Assembly: GCA_029250345.1 (NCBI GenBank)
Contig: JAQXFL010000097.1
Location: 1-8,903 of the forward strand
Direction: 5' to 3'
DNA length: 8,903 nt
From: Candidatus Poseidoniaceae archaeon
Lineage (GTDB): Archaea; Thermoplasmatota; Poseidoniia; Poseidoniales; Poseidoniaceae
Position 1 is the stretch's first letter. Each line of letters opens with the position of its first letter. Positions 1-7,200 of the stretch are shown here, one piece after another. The position numbers and the translations under genes are program-made. The notes under the pieces were generated by a model. That model ran no database searches and was not told the origin of the DNA. It saw nothing but the letters and a program-made list of their open reading frames with translations.

Positions 1-914
1 GTCAACAAGGCCAGCAAGGTCAACAAGGCCAGCAAGGTCAACAAGGCCAGCAAGGTCAACAAGGCCAGCAAGGTCAGCAAGGTCAGCAAGGTCAGCAAGG
101 TCAGCAAGGTGAACAGCAAGACAATGGACAAGGTCAGCAGCAACAAGGCGGACAGCAAGGTGGTCAACAAGGCGATCAGCAAGCTGGAAACCAAAACGGA
201 CAGAACCAAAACGGTCAGAGCCAGCAGCAACAAGGTCAAACCCAAAACGGTCAACAAGGCCAACAGGGACAACAGACCGACCAACAACAACAACAGCAAA
301 CCGATAACCAAGGTCCTGCAGACAACGACGGTGACGGAATCCCAGATTTACAGGATAACGACAACGACAACGATGGAATCCCCAACGATGTCGATGAAAA
401 CCCATTCGATCACGACAACGACGGAACCCCAGACAACATGGACTCCGACGATGACGGCGATGGAATCGACGACACTGAGGAAACTCAAGATGGCGATCCG
501 AACACCAACATCTACGACCACGACAACGACGGAATCACAGATTCCGTTGACCTCGACATCGATAACGATGGCATTGACAACTACAACGACAAGGCCGAAG
601 ACGGTACAGATCTATCGCGAGACCACGACAACGATGGTATGAACGATGGAGTCGACACTGATGACGACAACGACGACATTCTCGACGTTGACGAAATCGG
701 AGGAATCTCTGGAACTTACCGCTACGACCATGACAATGATGGAATTTGGGACCTTTCCGACACAGACGACGACAACGACGGCCTAGCCGACTGGTTCGAA
801 ATCAACGACGGAAACCCAATGACCGGTCAATTCGATCACGACAATGACGGTTCCGATGATCACGAAGATGACGACGACGATGACGACGGCATCCTTGATG
901 AACTCGAAGCTTGA
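1..914 (+). CDS. Gln/Gly-rich and Asp-repeat calcium-binding protein, C-terminal part (5' partial)
   Basis: The frame is open from the left edge (first full codon at position 3) to TGA at 912-914, giving 303 visible codons; the start lies outside the window. Codons 1 to about 105 are a Gln/Gly/Asn low-complexity tract that opens with perfect QQG tandem repeats. Codons 107-299 are Asp-rich repeats with cores such as DNDGDGIPD, DHDNDGI and DDDNDGL, which match TSP3-type calcium-binding motifs. The protein ends in a run of seven Asp (867-887) followed by GILDELEA. No Cys and no membrane segment occur in the visible part, so any anchor or signal peptide must be N-terminal. The likely role is a secreted or surface-attached calcium-binding protein in which the Q/G tract acts as a flexible spacer; this is inference. 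The following gene carries the same repeat type, so the two may be functionally linked. The family is not recognised beyond the repeat class. Confidence 0.9.
   Translation, partial: QQGQQGQQGQQGQQGQQGQQGQQGQQGQQGQQGQQGEQQDNGQGQQQQGGQQGGQQGDQQAGNQNGQNQNGQSQQQQGQTQNGQQGQQGQQTDQQQQQQTDNQGPADNDGDGIPDLQDNDNDNDGIPNDVDENPFDHDNDGTPDNMDSDDDGDGIDDTEETQDGDPNTNIYDHDNDGITDSVDLDIDNDGIDNYNDKAEDGTDLSRDHDNDGMNDGVDTDDDNDDILDVDEIGGISGTYRYDHDNDGIWDLSDTDDDNDGLADWFEINDGNPMTGQFDHDNDGSDDHEDDDDDDDGILDELEA
3..110 (+). repeat. QQG-coding tandem repeat, 18-bp then 9-bp units
   Basis: Four identical 18-bp units CAACAAGGCCAGCAAGGT (3-74) are followed by four identical 9-bp units CAGCAAGGT (75-110). Each encodes QQG or QQGQQG in the frame of the first gene. 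Imperfect Q/G/N-rich sequence continues to about 317. The array touches the left edge, so its full copy number is unknown. Unit lengths are multiples of three, so gain or loss of copies would change protein length without breaking the frame. Confidence 0.95.
321..905 (+). repeat. Asp-rich TSP3-like calcium-binding repeats of the first gene
   Basis: In frame, this stretch encodes about a dozen D-x-D-x-D-G type loops. Blocks alternate between DHDNDG (preceded by F, Y or R) and D-x-D-D-D-N-D-G-I. In TSP3 repeats such Asp side chains coordinate Ca2+ along a wrapped backbone. Unlike the second gene, there are no long inserts and no Cys between the repeats, so the block is compact. Confidence 0.85.
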
Positions 915-943
915 AAACAGTGACGAAACTATCGTATGATACA

Positions 944-961
944 CCGATACTTCGGTATCGG
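944..961 (+). other. UUCG tetraloop hairpin downstream of the first gene
   Basis: CCGATAC (944-950), loop TTCG, GTATCGG (955-961) forms a perfect 7-bp stem closed by the especially stable cUUCGg loop. It lies 29 bases after the stop codon and 6 bases before the terminator stem. It may protect the mRNA 3' end or assist termination; no function is shown by the sequence. Confidence 0.7.
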
Positions 962-967
962 GGCGCC

Positions 968-1013
968 GGATTTCTAGGGGGTTCGCCCCCTGGAAATCCT
1001 CCTTTTTTTCTTT
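968..1013 (+). terminator. Strong intrinsic-type terminator with UUCG loop
   Basis: The left arm (968-981) pairs with 986-999 over 14 bp with one G-U wobble, closed by loop TTCG (982-985). After three bases a T-rich tract follows (seven T at 1003-1009, C, then TTT). This has the form of a bacterial Rho-independent terminator; archaeal RNA polymerase can also stop at the T tract alone. It lies 53 bases past the stop codon and should separate the first gene's transcript from the second gene. Confidence 0.85.
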
Positions 1014-1035
1014 AACACACGTTTCTACAGTGGTG

Positions 1036-1060
1036 TTTTCCTTTTTTCTTACTTTTCTTC
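1036..1060 (+). terminator. Pyrimidine/T-rich tract, possible backup terminator
   Basis: Twenty-four of 25 bases are pyrimidines, including runs of four, six and four T. There is no clear stem before it. Archaeal transcription commonly ends at serial oligo-T tracts, so this could be a second stop downstream of the hairpin terminator. It could equally be promoter-upstream sequence of the next gene. Confidence 0.35.
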
Positions 1061-1067
1061 GATTTAC

Positions 1068-1081
1068 ATATGAGTTCATAT
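1068..1081. promoter_or_regulatory. Dyad ATATGA-GT-TCATAT, possible operator
   Basis: A perfect 6-bp inverted repeat with a 2-base spacer lies in the intergenic region about 110 bases before the start of the second gene. The size and AT-rich centre fit a dimeric helix-turn-helix repressor site, but a 6-bp dyad can arise by chance. A second small dyad, ATCAC-TTCT-GTGAT, is at 1105-1118. Confidence 0.25.
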
Positions 1082-1144
1082 CTCCATGTGGGGGATGATA
1101 CGCAATCACTTCTGTGATACCGAAACACGCAACCGCGCCACGGC

Positions 1145-1153
1145 TTTCAAATA
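1145..1153 (+). promoter_or_regulatory. Weak TATA-like element (TTTCAAATA)
   Basis: This is the best AT-rich box at a sensible distance before the second gene. If it acts as an archaeal TATA box, transcription would start about 25 bases downstream, near 1172-1178, leaving a short leader that just includes the ribosome binding site. The match to the archaeal consensus is poor, and the call rests mainly on position. The second gene needs its own promoter because a terminator precedes it. Confidence 0.25.
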
Positions 1154-1179
1154 GGGAATGCAGGTGGAAGACTGATTCC

Positions 1180-1185
1180 GAGGTG
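1180..1185 (+). promoter_or_regulatory. Ribosome binding site GAGGTG
   Basis: GAGGTG is complementary to the 3' end of 16S rRNA and lies five bases before ATG 1191. It decides the start: the in-frame ATG codons at 1242 and 1248 have no such motif upstream. The upstream in-frame TGA at 1173-1175 rules out any earlier ATG. Confidence 0.75.
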
Positions 1186-1190
1186 CCCAC

Positions 1191-1295
1191 ATGCTCTCAA
1201 AAAACCACTTAGAAACCATTAGCCACAGACAAAAACTCACCATGTCGATGACGATTATCATCTTGATGTTGACAAGCACAATGCTTGCACTCGTT
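1191..1295 (+). other. Signal peptide of the giant surface protein
   Basis: Residues 1-17 form a basic n-region ending HRQKLT. Residues 18-35 are hydrophobic (MSMTIIILMLTSTMLALV). Polar, acidic sequence (QDFSSEE) follows, as expected after cleavage. The exact cleavage site is not clear; near residues 33-36 is plausible. There is no Cys at the junction, so it is not a lipoprotein signal. Confidence 0.75.
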
Positions 1296-4200
1296 CAAGA
1301 TTTTAGTTCCGAAGAGACCGCCCAGACGGTTACGTTTAGGGAAGGCGAGAAGATACCACAGGCTGCTCCAGTTCAATCGACTGAACAGGGAGGCCAAGGC
1401 GCATGGAACGGCGCCCAAGACCTATGGCAACTGGACAACCATCCGATTCTTTCTGAGATTATGTGGACGGACCCAGGAGTCGCTTCAGGAATCATTACTG
1501 ACAAATCAGCAATTGAAGCCCTCATGCCTCGGTTCGCTCCGCTCTTGGAAGAATCAAACAAAGACGATCACGACAATGATGGAGTCAGTGATTTGTACGA
1601 TTTAGATGACGATAACGACGGTATTTACGACTTACTCGAACGTTTCGACGGCTGCTATGGTACAGACCCCTTCGATCACGACAACGACGGCATTACCGAT
1701 GCTGACGACTGGGATGATGACAACGACGGAATCCTTGAAGGACCTCTCGACATTCCAGCTCTCGAAGCACTTGGTCTAGACCCTATCAATGTAAGCACAG
1801 ATCGAATTCTTGATTCGAGCATAATTCACCCGTGGACAGGAGAAGCACTCGGCCCATTCTACATGGCAGACCAGAACCCAATGGATCATGACAACGACGG
1901 CGTAACCGATGAAGACACTGATGGCGCAGGCCCGGGCAGTTACGATGAAGATGACGACAACGATGCACGAATCGATCAATTCAAGTGGCCTTGCGACCTT
2001 GACGGTGACGGCATTCAAGATTACTTTGACAACGATGACGACGGAGACGGCGTTGATGATATCGACGACATTCACCCTTACGATGCAACGCAAACAGCTT
2101 CTATGTCCACTTCCGCAAACCTCTACGATGCAGCAGTAAACTGGGATTTCAACTCCTACCGCACCTACTCAGGTGGAGTTAACTACCTTTCCGAAGAACT
2201 CAATCGAGTGAACGCAGCAACTGCTCCGTTGTATGTGGACGGGCCAAGTGGCACCCCAGCCTTCACGACAATCGTGGATGGCGACCTTGATGGCGACCTC
2301 ATTCCGAATTTCATTGACCCTGACAACGATAACGACGGCACACCAGACAGCGCAGATACGGATGATGACAACGACGGTATCCTTGACATGGTTGACCCGG
2401 ATGATGACAACGACGGTATTCTCGACACATGTACCGTCATTGACGTGAACGGCGACAACATGGCAGATTATGACAATTCCATTCTCAATGGAGTGGTCAC
2501 TGGATTGGACGCGTCGACTCTTTCTGGCGGATTGAATTACGTCGCAGGGACTGGCGTTGCAACCTCTGGAATCAACGGGGTCGGTCTCACTGTAGACACG
2601 ACAACCGATGCCAATGGAGAAATTCTTACAGCTACACTTGCTTCAGGCGGATATGGATATTCAGTAGGAGACGATATTTCGATTCTCGGAGGAAATTCCG
2701 GAGCGGCCATCCTTGTTTCAAGCGTACAAACGGCCCTCTTCCATGTCCCTGGCGCAGATGCTGACGGAGATGGAGTGGTCGATTGTGAGATGGATTACGA
2801 CAATGATTTGGACGATGACCGTTTGCGACCCTTTGACCAGAATTACAATGCTGTCTATGATTGGCTTGACCCAGACATGGGTGGTACACCAACACCTGAC
2901 AACCTCGGCGATATTACGGTGAGCGGCGATGCGAACAACTTCGAATACGACCTTGACAACGATCAAGTTCAAAATGAACTCGATTCTTTCCCATTGAACA
3001 CGACTGCAGAAGTTGCTGGCTGGAATTGTCCTACCTTGGCGAACCCAAACCCAGTCAGTCCAGACCCACGATGTAACACACAGCGAGCATCGTATTCTCA
3101 ATTCAACGATTGGGACGGTGACGGAATCAACAATTGGATTGACGTTGATGACGACAACGATGGAATCATCGACGCTCTCGACATCGATCCTGATTGTGAC
3201 TTAGATAACGATGGCGACTTACACTCCATCAACGGAGCTTTGTACCGTGACGATGGACCAAACTCGGTCGACTCCGATATCGATGGAGACGGCTTGGAAA
3301 ACGACATTGACTGGGACGATGATAACGATGGCATATCTGACTTTTACGACCCTGATGACGGAAACTGCGGAATTGTCGACTTCGACGCAAACGATAATTT
3401 TGCAAATCCGTACTATCCTGTAGCGGACGGTGGCGACCTTGACGGAAGCCAAGACAGCACACCGTACACTGACAACCCGAACGATCATTGGAATCTTGTT
3501 TTCTCTCACAATCCGTTTGCTAATGTTGTCCTTGATTACAACGGCTATGATGCGACAACCACTCCAGTAACCCCAGGAACAGTTCCAGAATATTACTGGT
3601 TCTTGTTCGCACGCTGGTCTCCGTACAATGGAGGCAATGACTGGGATATCGACGCAGATGGCGATTCCTTGACCAACGGGCTGGACGTCGATCAAGACGC
3701 AGACGGTTTACCGGATTGGTGGGATCAAGACGAAGCGAACGACGGCCTAATGGATACTGATGACCCGAAGATGGGCGGTTCAATGAATCTCACTTCGTGT
3801 GGTTGGACTGCTGGAAACATCGGTACTGGTTACGCTTGCGGATACAACTATGCTCTAGCATACCATATGCCTTTGACCGGTGTTAATGCACAATTCGGCT
3901 CACCTTATTCCACTCGACCTGATGCGGCTGTTGACCAAGGCGCTACCCCCGGTGGACCATCAGGTAACTGGAGTTGCACACCCGGTGCACAAGGTGGATG
4001 TTGGCACTATGACTTTGGTGGCGATGGAGTTGTTGAAGCAGGAATTACTTTCACTCAAATGGAAAACAACCGTGACGCGTTCGTTACTTGGTTTGGACTC
4101 CAATCCGGACTCTGGCAATGGACCTCCGATAACGGACTTGTTCCTGATTTCCCTGATGAATTGGGAGCAGATCTCATCAAAAACGCAGTCGATGGAGATA

Positions 4201-7200
4201 TTGACGGAGATTTCACAAATGCAACAGTTGATCTGGATAACGATTACGACTCGGTTTACGACTGGTACGACGTTGACGACGACAACAACGGCGTTTGGGA
4301 CTTCTTTGAAATCGATACAGACGACGATCTCGACAACGATGCAAATCAAGAAAATGGTAATTTCTTCAGCGGATTAAACTGCGTTGATAACGACGATGAC
4401 GGTAACGATGCCGACGTTGATGACGACGGGTTCTTCCAAGCAGTTTGGGACCGCGGTATACTTTCCCAAGGTCTCATTGAGCCGAAACTCTACGACGTCG
4501 ATAATGATAACGACGGCGTACCAGACGCTGAAGATTGGGACGATGACAACAACGGAATTCATGACGCAGAGCAAGAATTACTCCCGGGTTGTTTCTGGGG
4601 TGAAGAGCAAGCACCTTTCGACACAGATAACGATGGTATTGTCAACTGGGCAGACAACGATTGGGATGCAGACGGTATTCCAAACCTCGTTGAACTCTTC
4701 GACCCATCAGTCAACCACGTAGCACCATTCGATCACGATAACGACGGTATCCGTGATGATATTGATGAAGACGACGACCAAGACGGTATGCTGGATGAGG
4801 ACGAAGTTTTGCTTTGGCCCACACGGTTTGACCGAAACTCCACTAACCCTTGGGATCACGATGATTTCGGTGATGGAGAAGGATTAGCGAACCCACTCGA
4901 ACCCGGTACAGGTCCTGACGTAATCGATAACGATGATGATAACGATACCTTGGTTGATGCCGATTACGACCATCTTGAAGAGGGAGAAACAACAGCTACA
5001 TGCTACACTCCTGAAGAATCGAGTGATTGGGACAGCGATAACGATTGTATTCTTGACGAAGATGATAAAGCACCGACTTTCATCTCACTTGATGCACCTG
5101 GCACCCTGTGGCTTGATGCGCAGTCCCCTACGATTTTTAGTGGGCATGTTGACTGGGCAAACCCTGTTACCCTCAATTTTGAACCGGCAGTCGGTTTCCC
5201 AGTTCAAGTACACATTGAATGGGTCGATAACGGCACAACTGCACTGGAGACCATCAATGTTCTAACAAACTCAGCAGGCAACTTCACCGTTGGGCAATTC
5301 CTATACCCTGAGGATTTGACAGTTGGCGATAATTCAACGTACCGTGTCTACGCTGTTGTGAGTGAAATGTTTGCATTCAACGGCAATGAATCTGCTTCAT
5401 ACAATGTAGGAGCGGCTGCAAACCTTACTGCTGACATATACATGGACAGTTATTTCCGCAGCGATGAACAACCGTTCTGGATTGACATGTGGTCGTACTA
5501 CACTGCAGATGTACAACGCGGTATATTTGACAACCTTGTTCCAAATGCACCGTTTACATTCTCTGTTCGAGGTGGAATCTTTGGGAACTACACTCATCCA
5601 ACAAACTTCACTGGCTTAGGTGGCAATGGTTACCGAGCCGGCAGCAACGGCCTGGTTTCTGTTACTTTTGTCCAAGACATTGGAATCAATGGTGTTTGGA
5701 AGCAAATCAAATGGAATTCCTCTCGAGACAACGGTATTGGTCAGATTCCTGGTGGCTATGAAGAAGTAGCTTGGGATGCGAGTTCATTGGAACTCAAACC
5801 TCTGCTTGACGGCAATGGAGATATTGTGACCTATGATTACACAAACACGAGTTTACCTGCCGGTGACTACGAAGTAACTGCAATCGTTCAACCCGATCTT
5901 GCGTCAGAAGACCCGTTCCCGTACTTTTACGGCGATGAAACTGAACCACAAGGAATTCGCGTCATGCACCGAATGAACATCGAAGGGCAAATGATTATTG
6001 AAGGAATAAATCCGGTATATTGGTACAATTCTTCGATTAACAACGGCGACGGAACATACGGTAACTGGGCAACCTTATTCCACTCCGAAGCACTTACTGG
6101 TGCTGGATTGGATTACGCAGATGTGTCGAAGCCAAAGCCGTATCCAAAGAACTGGAACGGCGACCCACTGTCCTTGAACGATGAAGAAATACAACTTCGA
6201 AACTTCATTTCGACAAATTCGACGCACTGGTTCATCAATTTAGTGAACGGTGGAGATGGCGACCTACCGCCGTGTGGCGCAGTCGACCCAACTGACCCGA
6301 ACAGTTTGGTACGATGCGAACTCGTACCTGAGATGAACACAGGCGACACACTCATTGTCACGGGTTCTGTAACCAACCGAACCGATGAACCGTGGGATGC
6401 GGACCCGATTGCACTTCAAGTCGATATCGACGGTAACGGCCAATTCCTCGGCTCTACGGAGACTGCATACACGCAACGTCCAACCAAGGAATGTCCAACA
6501 TGTGATGCAAACTTCGAATACAATTGGACCTGGTACCAGCAATACGGATCTGGAACCTACGGAATGCGCGTCGATTTCACCAACTCCGCTTACTACTTTA
6601 CCGGAAACAGTTCGACGCTCTCTGCTACAGGGGCATACATCAACGTCACCGTTGTTGGAACAACAGACTTCCAGACAACATCAGTTCCTCGTTTGTATCG
6701 AAACACCAGCACGACAATTCAAGCCAAATTAGTTGACAATTCCTTACAACCTGTCCGTAATGTACCGGTCAACTACACATGGTCTGCAGACGGCAGAACA
6801 GGCGTGAATTATACCGACGACAACGGTTACTTCGAAATACCATTCAACATCTCAGCTGCTGACGACTTGGGTGATTTCACACTCCAATTCGAGTTCGCTG
6901 GAACGCCGTTGCTCAAGGGCAATACTATGGTGCAACAAGTTTGGGTTGTTTCTCGAACTTATCTTTCGGTTGATTCGACCAGCCCGAACATACGGCAGTC
7001 TGGCGATATATGGGATTTCACAGCTCAAGTTACCGATGATAACACCACGACTGTCCGTGACTCCGGAGGCTCAGCACTCGATGGCGCAGAATCTCCAAAC
7101 GGCGGATTGGTTGATGTTATCTTCGAAGGTGTCGATTTCAGCGGCGTTACTCACCGCCAAATTGTGGCCACAGTTCGCCCATCAGCCGGAATCATCACCT

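Noticed and set aside
3..110. Regular short repeats as a possible CRISPR array.
   Set aside because: The units are directly abutting with no spacers and encode QQG in an open frame that continues to a normal stop.
109..642. Thr/Lys/Asn-rich open frame on the + strand; a similar Thr-rich frame is at 3880-4377.
   Set aside because: These are frame-shifted readings of the Q/G and Asp repeats (ACA/ACG/ACC from GACAACGAC). The true frame shows a meaningful repeat protein over its whole length.
912..914. TGA at 912 as a premature stop splitting one ancestral gene into two.
   Set aside because: A strong terminator follows, and the downstream gene has its own ribosome binding site and signal peptide, so two independent genes are the simpler reading.
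783..1190. Antisense open frame with Val/Ile-rich, membrane-like segments.
   Set aside because: GAC/GAT repeats read backwards give GTC/ATC, i.e. Val/Ile. The frame overlaps the 3' end of the first gene, the terminator and the whole intergenic region, and has no ribosome binding site of note.
1242..1244. ATG 1242 as the start of the giant gene.
   Set aside because: It has no ribosome binding site, and would remove the basic n-region of the signal peptide. ATG 1191 has GAGGTG five bases upstream.
1776..2093. Antisense Val/Ile-rich open frame; similar ones at 2718-3101, 3219-3695, 3960-4349 and 4374-4574.
   Set aside because: All are mirror images of the Asp repeats within the continuous frame of the giant gene; their hydrophobicity is a by-product of the codon pattern.
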